Shown here in pieces: positions 24,833 through 33,336 of a DNA stretch of 33,413 nt (position 1 is the first letter of the stretch; every line of letters starts with the position of its first letter). A program made the position numbers and the translations under genes. The notes below the pieces were generated by a model, which made no database searches, was not told the DNA's origin, and saw only the letters and a program-made list of their open reading frames with translations. This stretch comes from Nitrospinota bacterium (GTDB lineage Bacteria; UBA8248), in the NCBI GenBank assembly GCA_003506735.1, contig DNYS01000139.1, forward strand, positions 1 through 33,413. Direction: 5' to 3'.

Positions 24833-25795
24833 ATGGCCCAAAGGCGCGTCAAGCTCGGCGTTCTCCTCCCGACGCGGGGGGTGCTTTTGTGGAATAAAGG
24901 GGCCCCGGGGCTGGGGCCGGTCGCCGATCTGGCCGTCCGCGCCGAAGAGTTGGAGTACGACTCGGTTTTCGTGGGTGATTCGATCCTCGCCAAACCGAGG
25001 CTCGAGGCGCTTTCGGTCCTCTCCGCCCTGGCCGCCAGGACCGAATTCGTCAAGCTGGGCACGGCGGTTTTTTTGCCATGCCTCCGGCATCCCGTGTTCC
25101 TGGCCTATCAACTGGCCACGCTCGATGTCATCAGCGGCGGAAGAGTCATCCTCGGGGTGGGCATCGGGCCGCCCAAGCCCATAGATTGCGAACACGAGTT
25201 CGAGACCATGGGTGTGCCGTTCCGCAAGCGCATGTTTTACATGCAAGAGCACATGACCCTCATGCGCCGCCTCTGGAGTGAGGATAACGTCACCTTCGAG
25301 GGAAAATACTACCGGTGCGAAAACGTTACCGTCCTGCCCAAGCCGATCCAGCGCCCCATCCCCATGTGGATCGCATCGGCCATCGTCGATACGGCCTGGA
25401 GGCGTGTCGCCCGCTTTGGAGACGGCTGGTTTCCGAACCGCGTTACGCCCGGGGAATTCAAGGAGACCTGGGAGAAGATCAAGGACGAGGCGGCGGCCCA
25501 GGGCCGCGATCCCGGAGTTCCCGCCTGGTACATGACCACCTGCCTGGACGACAACAAGGAAAAGGCCATGAAAAACGGCGAAGAGTTCCTTCTCTCCTAC
25601 TACTTCACCCCCTTCTGGGGGGACAGCATCGAGGAGTGGGGCACCTACGGGCCGGCCGGTGATTTGATCGAGCGGATCAACGCTTTTATCGATGCGGGGG
25701 CTGAGCACATCTCGCTCCGCTTCACCCATAAGGATCAGCTGGGCCAGCTCGAGCGCTTTACGAAAGAGGTGCTGCCCCACCTGAATCTGAATTAG
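24833..25795 (+). CDS. LLM class flavin-dependent oxidoreductase
   Basis: This 320-aa luciferase-like TIM-barrel protein carries LGVLLPTRGVLL, EYDSVFVGDSILAKPRLEA, FVKLGTAVFLPCLRHP and SGGRVILGVGIGPPKP. It is a paralogue of the protein at 17,409. ATG 24833 lies 16 nt after the UbiD stop; a longer frame extends back over UbiD but is antithetical to the family N-terminus. It has GGGGAATCGGAA before it, so the RBS is moderate. It is the last gene of the plus-strand run and faces a convergent second UbiD gene. Redox chemistry on the UbiD substrate or product is a reasonable guess. Confidence 0.85.
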   Translation: MAQRRVKLGVLLPTRGVLLWNKGAPGLGPVADLAVRAEELEYDSVFVGDSILAKPRLEALSVLSALAARTEFVKLGTAVFLPCLRHPVFLAYQLATLDVISGGRVILGVGIGPPKPIDCEHEFETMGVPFRKRMFYMQEHMTLMRRLWSEDNVTFEGKYYRCENVTVLPKPIQRPIPMWIASAIVDTAWRRVARFGDGWFPNRVTPGEFKETWEKIKDEAAAQGRDPGVPAWYMTTCLDDNKEKAMKNGEEFLLSYYFTPFWGDSIEEWGTYGPAGDLIERINAFIDAGAEHISLRFTHKDQLGQLERFTKEVLPHLNLN

Positions 25796-25807
25796 CCGGG
25801 CAACAAA

Positions 25808-25824
25808 GAGCGGTCGCTCCGCTC
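25808..25824. terminator. Short bidirectional hairpin between convergent genes
   Basis: GAGCGG (25808-25813) pairs with CCGCTC (25819-25824) around a five-base loop, in the 42-nt space between convergent stop codons. There is no T-run on either strand. It is a weak candidate for a shared terminator. Confidence 0.3.
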
Positions 25825-25837
25825 CCCGGAGCTCCCC

Positions 25838-27178
25838 TCAAATCTCCGCTTCATCCTCACCCGGAATCCGCAGGGACCGGAATTTTCCTTCCAGAGCGCC
25901 CACCGGCACGGTGGCGTCCATCCCCATTTTGGCGGTGACGCCATCCTCGGCGGAGGGATCGAGCCGGCTGCCCCAGGCGCCCGGGACGACGAATAGATCC
26001 TTGTCGGCCTGAAAGCGGGTGGCGAGGGCCCAGTCCACCTGGGCCGGATCGTGGATGTCGATGTCATGATCGACGGCGATGGCGTGTTTCACATCGTAAT
26101 GGGCGGCGAGGGCGGCCATGAGCGCGCTTTTGGCCTCGCCCTCGTTTTGCTTTTGGAGCTGGATGACGCAGTGGTAGCGCCCAGCGCCCGAAAGGGGGAG
26201 GACAGCGTCCCGCACCGATGGCACGGCCCTCTGGAGGTCGCGCAAAAGGCCTGCCTCGCGCGGTATGGCGCCCATCAGCAGATGGTCGAAGCCCGCCGGC
26301 AGGATGGAGTGGAAAACGGCGCCGCTGCGGTGGGCGACGGATCGAACCTGAAAGATCTCCCGCTCGGCGGCGGGGCTGTAGTAGCGGGGAAACTCCCCGA
26401 ACGGCCCCTCGCGGCGGTTTTCGTCCGGGGGGATCTCCCCCTCGATGATAATCTCGGCACCGGCGGGGACAGGGATTCCCGACCAGGGGGCGGGGGCCAC
26501 CTCAACGGCCCTGCCGAGGAGGCCGCCGGCGGCGCACAGCTCGTCCTCGCCCGGAGAGAGGACAAGCTGGCTTGCCAGGAGGAGAAGCGGATCGAGTCCG
26601 ATGGCCACGGCGGCCTTGAGCGGTTCGCCACGCGCGCCCGCCCTTCGAATCATTCCCTTGAGGTGCCTCGGTAGCACCAGGAGCCCGAACAGATCGCTCT
26701 CCAGGCAGTGCATTCGGTGGATCGAGACATTGCCCGTGCCGGTGTCCGGATCCTGGACGAAGAAAACCCCCGCCGAAATGTAAGCTCCCCCGTCAAGCTC
26801 GTGATAGGTGGGAAGCGGAAGGATTTTCCGGACATCGATGTTTTTGGAAACGACATTTTCCAAAAACGGAGCGTCCAGAGCTGCTGCGGGAGAGATACGG
26901 ATGTCCTGACGATCCTGAAGCGCTGCCAGCAGTTCGCCCGGCGGCACGCCGAGGGAGTCCGCGTACCATTCCCTGCGGCAGGCGACGTTGGCGGCGATGG
27001 GCATGGCGGGGCCGTCGGTGGATTCGAACAATAGGGCGGATTCGCCGTCGTATTTCTTGGATATCGCTGCCAGCTCGTACACCAGGCGCACTTCTCGCCC
27101 GACGCGCCTTAGGCGGCCGCTGGCTTCCAGGGCTTCGATCCAGGCCCGCAGGCTGGAAGGCGGGTTCATGGTTGGCAT
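25838..27178 (-). CDS. UbiD family decarboxylase, divergent second copy
   Basis: This 446-aa UbiD-family protein is only distantly similar to the copy at 23,434. The catalytic set is retained: R155 in SIHRMHCLE, and E257 and E262 in EGPFGEFPRY. The C-terminal WALATRFQADKDLFVVPGAWGSRLDPSAEDG matches the family. ATG 27178 has GGAGGA only 3 nt upstream on the minus strand, while ATG 27169 (MNPPSS) sits about 12 nt from it, so the start is uncertain by three codons. It is convergent with the luciferase-like gene and separated from HyuB by the IS remnant. It probably decarboxylates a different unsaturated or aromatic acid. Confidence 0.88.
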   Translation of the reverse strand: MPTMNPPSSLRAWIEALEASGRLRRVGREVRLVYELAAISKKYDGESALLFESTDGPAMPIAANVACRREWYADSLGVPPGELLAALQDRQDIRISPAAALDAPFLENVVSKNIDVRKILPLPTYHELDGGAYISAGVFFVQDPDTGTGNVSIHRMHCLESDLFGLLVLPRHLKGMIRRAGARGEPLKAAVAIGLDPLLLLASQLVLSPGEDELCAAGGLLGRAVEVAPAPWSGIPVPAGAEIIIEGEIPPDENRREGPFGEFPRYYSPAAEREIFQVRSVAHRSGAVFHSILPAGFDHLLMGAIPREAGLLRDLQRAVPSVRDAVLPLSGAGRYHCVIQLQKQNEGEAKSALMAALAAHYDVKHAIAVDHDIDIHDPAQVDWALATRFQADKDLFVVPGAWGSRLDPSAEDGVTAKMGMDATVPVGALEGKFRSLRIPGEDEAEI

Positions 27179-27184
27179 GATCCT

Positions 27185-27229
27185 CCAAAGGGTTTGATGG
27201 ACCCGAAATAATTTTCGACCTTTGGGTCC
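27185..27229 (-). repeat. Nested inverted repeats in the leader of the second UbiD gene
   Basis: CCAAAGG (27185-27191) mirrors CCTTTGG (27219-27225), and GGACCC (27199-27204) mirrors GGGTCC (27224-27229); the two pairings overlap. They lie just upstream of the minus-strand UbiD start and its RBS, so alternative leader folds are possible. No known riboswitch was recognised. The rest of 27,230-27,431 is AT-rich and holds nothing I can name. Confidence 0.3.
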
Positions 27230-27431
27230 CGCATCCCGTTTTATTTCAGATTCGGGGCCCTTGCTACCCGGTGGAGAGGAACGGATTCCCCTGCCGGATT
27301 TCCCCGTTTATGAAACATTTGAAATACCTGGAAATCATAGTAACGAAAAAATGAGTCCTATGCTCCGCAAAATTGGATCCCCAGTAAAATGAATGAATTG
27401 TCGAGGTCGATGGATCGAATCTCGCCGTGGC

Positions 27432-27965
27432 ATGAGGCGTGTCATGGACATAATCAGAACGATTTGTCAGGTGCGAACAGATGTCATTTCAATCATTTCT
27501 CGTTTTCACCCCTCGCATTCCGACCTGGTGGCTGAAAATATCTTTCTCGGAAAGCGGCTCGCCATGTATTAGGAGCGAGGCAAGAAACCAGGTCGTGTCG
27601 ATTCCGCTAAGAAGCTCACTCTGCTTGTCCTCTCCAAGCTTTTTAATTGGAAAGACTCATTGGTGGTCATTCAGCCTAAGACTCTCGTTCGGTGGCATCG
27701 TGAAGGCTTTAGACTGTTATGGCGCTGGAAGTCGAGAAAAGGCTGGCCCCAAATCTCTGAAGACCTCAGAAAAATTATCCGGCAGATAGCCCGGAAAAAC
27801 CTTTTGTGGGGAGAGGAGCGAATCGCGAACGACCTCCTCCTTAAATTAGACATAAAAATCTCGCTCGATTTGTTCAGAAATACATATCGAAAAGCGTCTT
27901 ACCCAAATTTTCGAACGATTCTAAATGTATTGATTTCGCAAATTACTGCCTGGCCATTTCTCTGA
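27432..27965 (+). pseudogene. Decayed IS transposase (integrase-core, rve type), N-terminal part
   Basis: A single plus-strand frame from ATG 27432 carries recognisable transposase sequence: DLVAENIFLGKRLAMY, then IQPKTLVRWHREGFRLLWRWKSR, IRQIARKNLLWGEERIANDLLLKL and a FRTILNVLISQITA segment that normally leads into the DDE catalytic core. The frame is broken by TAG 27570-27572, just where relatives as recalled have the glutamine of a YQER motif (CAG to TAG). It stops at TGA 27963-27965, before the catalytic residues appear. The codons are AT-richer than the surrounding genes. It is a relic of an insertion between the UbiD and HyuB genes; terminal repeats were not found. Confidence 0.8.
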
Positions 27966-27971
27966 GACTAG

Positions 27972-28046
27972 GACTTTACGGACGATGCCTGGTTGGTGGT
28001 TTTAGATTCGGATGAGTTTTGGACAGAACGAGCACGCAGCATCTAA
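27972..28046 (+). other. Stop-bounded tail in the transposase frame
   Basis: In the same frame as the transposase remnant, after TGA 27963 and TAG 27969, 24 codons read DFTDDAWLVVLDSDEFWTER and end at TAA 28044-28046. This overlaps the HyuB stop on the other strand. It is protein-like in composition but too short to identify. It may be the scrambled 3' end of the element or unrelated genomic sequence. Confidence 0.2.
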
Positions 28047-30082
28047 AGCGGCGGATGCGCATAAGGGGAGCGCACCGGCCGGATTTGGATCGGGTCTCCG
28101 TCGCTTAACGATAGTATACTCATTCCGATGGGTCCGATCGGCGTCTCATCCCCCGCGATTTTATCCGAAATTTTGACCCATGCTCGAAGCGGGGCGGCCC
28201 TTTGAGGAATGTACTCGATGAGCTGCCCGTCCCTAAAACCGAAGCGCCTGGCAGCCTCCCCGGAAATCCGGCACAGCCGCCGCACCCCGGCATATTCGTC
28301 ATCGGCGGTGGGGCGGGTTTTCATGTACACCCGTGCGTCTTTTATCCGGCTCCGTTCGGAGGCGGTGCTTTTTTCGTCGATCTTCCCGTCCGATAATACG
28401 ACGCCATACTCACTGGCGGCTTCATCCCCGGCAATGTAGCCCAGGCGGACATCCTCCAAAACCGCGTCCGGGTCCCTCGCCAGCGGGTCGCCCAGCCCGC
28501 CGCCGCCCGCGGATCGGAGCACCACGACATCGCCCCGAAGAAGCTCGAACGCCGTGGCTTTGCCCGGCACATCCGACAGTTCCACCTTCTTCCCATCCCG
28601 GATAACAATGAACCGGTTGCCCTTGCTCGCCCCTCCGGTTTCGACTCCATAGGGAGGAATCATGACGCGATCCGTGAGGACGGTGAGGGCCGCTCCCTCC
28701 GCCTCCACGCGAATTCGCCGCTCCAGTCCGAGGCCGCCGCGCCAGCGGCCGTGGCCACATGAGCCCGGGCGGAGGTCGCTTCTTTCGAACAGGACCGGCA
28801 GCGTGCCCTCCAGGCTCTCCACCGGCTGGATAGAGTTGAAGTCTCCCTCGGTGTAGGTGCGGAGAAAATGGTCCCCGTCGCTTCCCTCGACCGCGCCCGT
28901 GCCGCCGGCGGGGTACTCGTAATAGAGGAACGCCTCTCCCGATCCCGGATGGCGGCCCGAGATGTAGCAATGATTCGCGCACCCCTTGGTGTCACCCGCG
29001 GAAAAACCCGGAATGGCCTGGATCGCCGCCCCCAGCACGGTGGCCTCGACAGTTCGCCTCAGATCCGACGCCCCGCCAAAGGGTGCGGGGAACTGGGCGT
29101 TCAGGATACTGCCCTCCGGGGCCGCGACCGAAAGAGGGCGAAAGCAGCCCGCATTCACGCTCGCGCCCGGGTCCAGTGCGGATTTCAGGACCATGAAGCA
29201 AGAGGTGGCCGCCGTGGCCGGGCCCGCGTTCATCGGGCCATTCACCTGATCCGAGGTTCCGGAAAAATCGCAGTGGACCCGGTCACCCGCCACTTCGAGG
29301 CGGAGAGAGATGCGAAGGGGTTCCGTACCGGTCCCGCTATTGTCCGTGTAGTTTTCATAATAGTAATTTCCGTCCGGAACCTTCTCGATGGATTGGCGGA
29401 TGCGCCTTTCGGAGCGGCCGAGTAGGATTTCAGACGCGGCCTGGACGGTATCCGCCCCGTACCGGTTCTCGAAATCCGCGATGCGGCGGGTGGCCAACCG
29501 GCAGGTGCCCAGCATGGCCATCAGGTCTCCATGCCGATCGCGGCGGCCGCGCATGTTGGCGAGGATAATTTCGAGGCATTCCTTGTTCAACTCCCCGCGA
29601 GAATAGAGGCGCAAAGGCGGAATAATGGTCCCTTCCATGAAAATGTGGGAAGAGTCACCCGACAGGCTCCCCGCGACCGAGCCGCCGACATCCCCCCAGT
29701 GGGCCCGGATGGTGGGAAAAATTAGCCCGCGGTCGTCCTGAAAGCGCGGACAAAATATCGCGACGTCGTTCATGTGGGTTCCGCAGATATAGGGGTCGTT
29801 CAGGATAAATATATCGTCCGGATGAATGTCACCGGCGTAGCGCGAGAAAATCTCCCTGGCCGCGTAAGAGAGGGGGAAAATATGGCCGGGATTGTCCTCG
29901 GACAGGGCGATGAGTTCCCCTTCGGCCGAAAGCAAGGCGCAAGAAAAATCGTGGCCCTCGTTGATGATGGACGAGAAGGCGCTCCGGGAGAATGTCACCC
30001 GCATTTCGCGGACCACGGAGACGAGCAGTTCCTCGAGAACCGACACCGTCACCGGGTCCACCGCTTCGAGCGGCTGTGGCAA
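28043..30082 (-). CDS. Hydantoinase B/oxoprolinase family protein (HyuB-like)
   Basis: This 679-aa protein is the B subunit of ATP-dependent hydantoinase/oxoprolinase/acetophenone- or acetone-carboxylase-type complexes. The N-terminal block is diagnostic: SVLEELLVSVVREMR, RSAFSSIINEGHDFSCALL, HPDDIFILNDPYICGTHMND and RAHWGDVGG. The C-terminal half has GGASDLRRTVEA and RWRGGLGLERRI. The start is TTG 30082, preceded on the minus strand by AGGAGAAGGGA. It lies 31 nt after the HyuA stop and is co-oriented with it, so the two form one operon. Hydrolysis of a cyclic amide, or carboxylation of a ketone, is the known chemistry of the family. The choice cannot be made here. Confidence 0.88.
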   Translation of the reverse strand: MPQPLEAVDPVTVSVLEELLVSVVREMRVTFSRSAFSSIINEGHDFSCALLSAEGELIALSEDNPGHIFPLSYAAREIFSRYAGDIHPDDIFILNDPYICGTHMNDVAIFCPRFQDDRGLIFPTIRAHWGDVGGSVAGSLSGDSSHIFMEGTIIPPLRLYSRGELNKECLEIILANMRGRRDRHGDLMAMLGTCRLATRRIADFENRYGADTVQAASEILLGRSERRIRQSIEKVPDGNYYYENYTDNSGTGTEPLRISLRLEVAGDRVHCDFSGTSDQVNGPMNAGPATAATSCFMVLKSALDPGASVNAGCFRPLSVAAPEGSILNAQFPAPFGGASDLRRTVEATVLGAAIQAIPGFSAGDTKGCANHCYISGRHPGSGEAFLYYEYPAGGTGAVEGSDGDHFLRTYTEGDFNSIQPVESLEGTLPVLFERSDLRPGSCGHGRWRGGLGLERRIRVEAEGAALTVLTDRVMIPPYGVETGGASKGNRFIVIRDGKKVELSDVPGKATAFELLRGDVVVLRSAGGGGLGDPLARDPDAVLEDVRLGYIAGDEAASEYGVVLSDGKIDEKSTASERSRIKDARVYMKTRPTADDEYAGVRRLCRISGEAARRFGFRDGQLIEYIPQRAAPLRAWVKISDKIAGDETPIGPIGMSILSLSDGDPIQIRPVRSPYAHPPL

Positions 30083-30113
30083 CTTCCCTTCTCCTCGATG
30101 GGCGGGGCTTCGG

Positions 30114-32201
30114 CTAGGCTCCCGCTGGAGAAACCTCTTTGGGACGAAGAAGAATGTGGCCGCTCGGATGAACGCGGCCGGCCCACCCGGGAGGAATCAC
30201 CGTCGTGGCGCCGCTCTCCTCCACCAGGGAGGGCCCTTCCAGGACCGAATCCGCCGCCAGCCGGGTCCGGTCCCAAACGCGCGTCTCTTGCCATCTCCCT
30301 CCGAACCAGGTTTGCCGGGAATCCGGCGCGGCTGAGCCGACCGGCGGACCGGGATGCCATATCTCCGGAGGCAGCTCCTGAACCTGTCCCTCGCCTATCG
30401 CGCGCAGGGTAATGATCTCGAACTCGATTTCCGGCTCGGGCGGGCGTCCGTATCTCCCGCCGTAGGCTTCCCGGAACGCAGTCTGGATGAGCGGAAGACC
30501 GATGGCGCTCCGGTCCTCTCCCAAGGGAACGGATATTTCGTGTGCCTGTCCCCGGCAGCGCATGTCGAGAAAATAGGAAACAGAAATGGTCTCGGGAAGC
30601 GCATTTTGCCCGATCAGGCGCTCCCGGGCCTCATCCCCTATCCCTCCGAGACTGTCCAGGAGATCGTCCGTATCCAGGCTGGAGGAGCGCGCGAGGTAGG
30701 TCGCCGTGATGTCCTGGCGGACGTTCGCCGCCACCAGGCCAAGAGCGGAGAAGTTCCCCGGGTGGTTGGGGACGATCACGGTTTCGATTCCGATCCCCTC
30801 GGCGATGAAGGCGGCGTGCATGGGCCCGGCCCCGCCGAAGGCAACGAGGGAAAAATCGCGTGGGTCGTGGCCCCGCTCCAGGGAAATCTCGCGGATAGCC
30901 CGAATGGTCCTGGCGACCAGGATGCTAATGGCACCCTCGGCGGCCTCGAGCCCCGAGGCAAAGCCCTGTTTTTCCTGAACGGCGGCGAAGGATTGCAAAG
31001 CCCGCCCGGCATCGACGCGGATGATCCCGCCCAGGACGGCGGTGTCTCTAATCCGGTTCATCACGACGTTGGCATCGGTGATGGTGGGCTCCTTGCCCCC
31101 GTTGCCGTAACAGGCAGGGCCGGGCGAGGAACCCGCGCTTCTGGGCCCCACCCGGAAGGCGCCGTCAACGTCGGTCCAGATAATGCTCCCCGCTCCCGCT
31201 CCGACGGTGTTGATCTCCATCTGCGCCGCGCGGATCGGGATGCCGGCCAGGACGGTTTCGTTCGCAAAGGCCGGGCGGTTTCCGGGCAACAGAGCAACGT
31301 CGGCACTGGTTCCGCCCATGTCGCAGGTGATCAGGTTGCCGATACCCAATTCATTTCCGGCGGCGCGTGCAACGGTTACACCCCCCGCCGGGCCCGAAAG
31401 GATAGTCCGGACCGGAAAAGCGCGCGCGGTTTCGATGTTCATCACCCCGCCTGCGGAACCCATGATATACACCGCGTCCTCGCTCAATCCCGGGATGGGT
31501 TTTCCCTGGAAGCTGCCGAGATAGCTGCCGATGGGGGGTCCGACGTACCCGTTCACCGCCGCCGTCGAGAAGCGCTCGAACTCGCGGTACTGGGGATTTA
31601 CCTGGCTCGAAAGGGAGAGAAAAACGCCGGGGCCCAGAACCTCACGCAAGATTTCGGCTGCGGTCTCTTCGTGGGCGGGGTTGGCGTAGGAATGAAGAAA
31701 GCAGACGGCGACGGCTTCGACGTTTTGGCGTTTCAACTCCTCCGCCGCCCTCGCCACATCTTCTCTCGAAAGGGGCGCCGCGACATCTCCGTTATAGCGA
31801 ATGCGCTCGGTGACCTCGAACCTCCGGTCGCGGGGAATGAGAGGTTTCGGCCGGCGGAACCGGATGTCGAACATTCCGCCCTGGGCGAGGCGGCGGCCCC
31901 GGCCGACCTCCAGCGTGTCCCGAAACCCGCGGGTGGTCAGCATGCCCGTCACCGCACCCCGGCGCTCGAGTAGGGCGTTGGTGGCAACGGTGGTGCCGTT
32001 CACGAGCCGCCCCACGCCCTCCTCGTCCAAGCGGAGTTCCTTCACTCCCTGGAGAATGGCCTTTACCGGGTCATCCCGGACGGTGGGGATTTTCGCCGTC
32101 CGCACCTCGGTGCCCGCGCCGTTGACCGCTACCAGGTCGGTAAAGGTTCCCCCCACATCGACACCCAAGGTGAACAAAGGATTCCGCCTCCCATGGCCCA
32201 T
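30114..32201 (-). CDS. Hydantoinase A/oxoprolinase family protein (HyuA-like)
   Basis: This 695-aa ATP-binding A subunit is the partner of HyuB. The phosphate-binding N-terminus GVDVGGTFTDLVAVN (13-27) and the block VNGTTVATNALLERRG are diagnostic. Later come ILSGPAGGVTVARAAG, CDMGGTSADVALL, SSPGPACYGNGG and FGGAGPMHAAFIAEGIG, all conserved in this ASKHA-like family. ATG 32201 gives the longest protein but has no RBS. A GGGAGG inside codons 4-5 lies about 8 nt before an in-frame TTG at 32177, which may be the true start. The gene is divergent from the aminotransferase across a 220-nt gap that should hold promoters for both. Confidence 0.88.
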   Translation of the reverse strand: MGHGRRNPLFTLGVDVGGTFTDLVAVNGAGTEVRTAKIPTVRDDPVKAILQGVKELRLDEEGVGRLVNGTTVATNALLERRGAVTGMLTTRGFRDTLEVGRGRRLAQGGMFDIRFRRPKPLIPRDRRFEVTERIRYNGDVAAPLSREDVARAAEELKRQNVEAVAVCFLHSYANPAHEETAAEILREVLGPGVFLSLSSQVNPQYREFERFSTAAVNGYVGPPIGSYLGSFQGKPIPGLSEDAVYIMGSAGGVMNIETARAFPVRTILSGPAGGVTVARAAGNELGIGNLITCDMGGTSADVALLPGNRPAFANETVLAGIPIRAAQMEINTVGAGAGSIIWTDVDGAFRVGPRSAGSSPGPACYGNGGKEPTITDANVVMNRIRDTAVLGGIIRVDAGRALQSFAAVQEKQGFASGLEAAEGAISILVARTIRAIREISLERGHDPRDFSLVAFGGAGPMHAAFIAEGIGIETVIVPNHPGNFSALGLVAANVRQDITATYLARSSSLDTDDLLDSLGGIGDEARERLIGQNALPETISVSYFLDMRCRGQAHEISVPLGEDRSAIGLPLIQTAFREAYGGRYGRPPEPEIEFEIITLRAIGEGQVQELPPEIWHPGPPVGSAAPDSRQTWFGGRWQETRVWDRTRLAADSVLEGPSLVEESGATTVIPPGWAGRVHPSGHILLRPKEVSPAGA

Positions 32202-32421
32202 GTTTTGGGGCAGGTATCCGCAGGGGTTCCATCAGCGGAGCAGCACAAGGCAAAAGATGAATTTCCGTGAAGCCAAAGAATAGCACGGATTGGCCCTTTC
32301 GGGCGGGACGGCAGGCCCGGCCCACGCGGGCGGGTGCGGCGCCGGTTTCAGCATCTGCTTTGGCGTCGGCAAGGAAAGTGGTATCGTGGGACATCCGAAT
32401 ATAAATGGAGGATAGGACCGA

Positions 32422-33336
32422 ATGAGCGAGCGGGTTGCCTACGTCAAGGGCCAATTTGTCCCCGAAAGGGACGCTAACGTATCCATTCTGGACCGGGGGT
32501 TTCTCTACGGCGACAGCGTCTATGACGCATCGCGCACCTTCAACGGAGAACCCTGGCACCTGAGAGGCCACATCGACCGGCTCTATCTCTCATGCCGCTA
32601 CGCACGCCTCGATCCCGGGATGAGCGCCGATGAGATGGAGCGTCTCACCCTCGACCTCGTCGAGCGAAACCGCGGGGTCTACGAGGAGGGCGAGGAGTTT
32701 CGGATCAATCACTGGGTGACGCGCGGCGGGGGCACATCATCCGCCGCTAGCCACACCTTCGGCGCCCACACGGTGGTCATCTTTACGCTACCCATCGATT
32801 ACAGCCGCTTCGCCCACGGGTACCGCGAAGGCGTCCCCTCGGTCGTCACCGGGGTCCGGAGAATCCCGCCCGAATGCATCGAGCCCAGGGCCAAGGTCGG
32901 CAACAAGATGAACCACGTCCAGGCCGAGTTTCAGGCGCGCGAGGCGGGCGCATGGCCGATCATGCTGGATATCCACGGCTTCGTCGCCGAAGGGTCGAGT
33001 TATAATTGTTTCTTTGTGCGGGACGGAAAATTGCTCACCCCCACGGACCGCAACTGCCTCGTGGGCGTGACGCGGACCCACGTCATCGACATGGCCAAGG
33101 AACTCGGAATTCCCGTCCAGGAAACCGATCTCACGCGCTACGACCTGCTCGTCGCGGACGAAGCCTTCCACACCGGAAACAGCATCTGTATCCTCCCCGT
33201 GAGCTCCATCGACGGCGTAAAAATGACCCACGGCACCCCCGGCCCCGTCACGAAAAAGCTCATGGACCTGTGGGCCAGCCAGGTCCAATGCGATTGGGTG
33301 AAAAAATCCCTGGATGCCCTGAAAGTCCAGGCCTGA
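32422..33336 (+). CDS. Class IV PLP aminotransferase (branched-chain/D-amino acid type)
   Basis: This is a 304-aa fold-type IV aminotransferase. The N-terminal ILDRGFLYGDSVYDASRTFNG, with its R-x-Y-G pattern, is characteristic. The PLP lysine is K158 in RAKVGNKMNHVQAEFQA, aligned with the KxxN...N motif of D-amino-acid and branched-chain transaminases. E190 in FVAEGSSYNCFFV is the usual pyridine-nitrogen-binding glutamate. TDRNCLVGVTRTHVID covers the phosphate-binding loop. ATG 32422 follows a good GGAGGA RBS. The substrate could be a branched-chain, D- or omega-amino acid. It is divergent from the HyuAB genes, so it may act on an amino acid released by them. Confidence 0.87.
   Translation: MSERVAYVKGQFVPERDANVSILDRGFLYGDSVYDASRTFNGEPWHLRGHIDRLYLSCRYARLDPGMSADEMERLTLDLVERNRGVYEEGEEFRINHWVTRGGGTSSAASHTFGAHTVVIFTLPIDYSRFAHGYREGVPSVVTGVRRIPPECIEPRAKVGNKMNHVQAEFQAREAGAWPIMLDIHGFVAEGSSYNCFFVRDGKLLTPTDRNCLVGVTRTHVIDMAKELGIPVQETDLTRYDLLVADEAFHTGNSICILPVSSIDGVKMTHGTPGPVTKKLMDLWASQVQCDWVKKSLDALKVQA

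Noticed and set aside
26051..26674. 207-aa plus-strand frame opposite the second UbiD gene
   Set aside because: It is antisense to a UbiD gene with intact catalytic residues and shows no domain features.
27481..27789. 102-aa ORF starting at 27481 as a gene
   Set aside because: It is out of frame with the transposase remnant and has no recognisable sequence; the true frame starts at 27432.
30354..31973. 539-aa plus-strand frame inside HyuA
   Set aside because: HyuA on the minus strand carries clear conserved motifs throughout; the plus-strand frame is a composition shadow with biased Gly/Asp/Arg content.
32202..32421. Promoter boxes in the divergent HyuA-aminotransferase spacer
   Set aside because: Several TTGxxx and TATxxx-like words occur, but none with convincing sequence and spacing together, so no promoter is listed.
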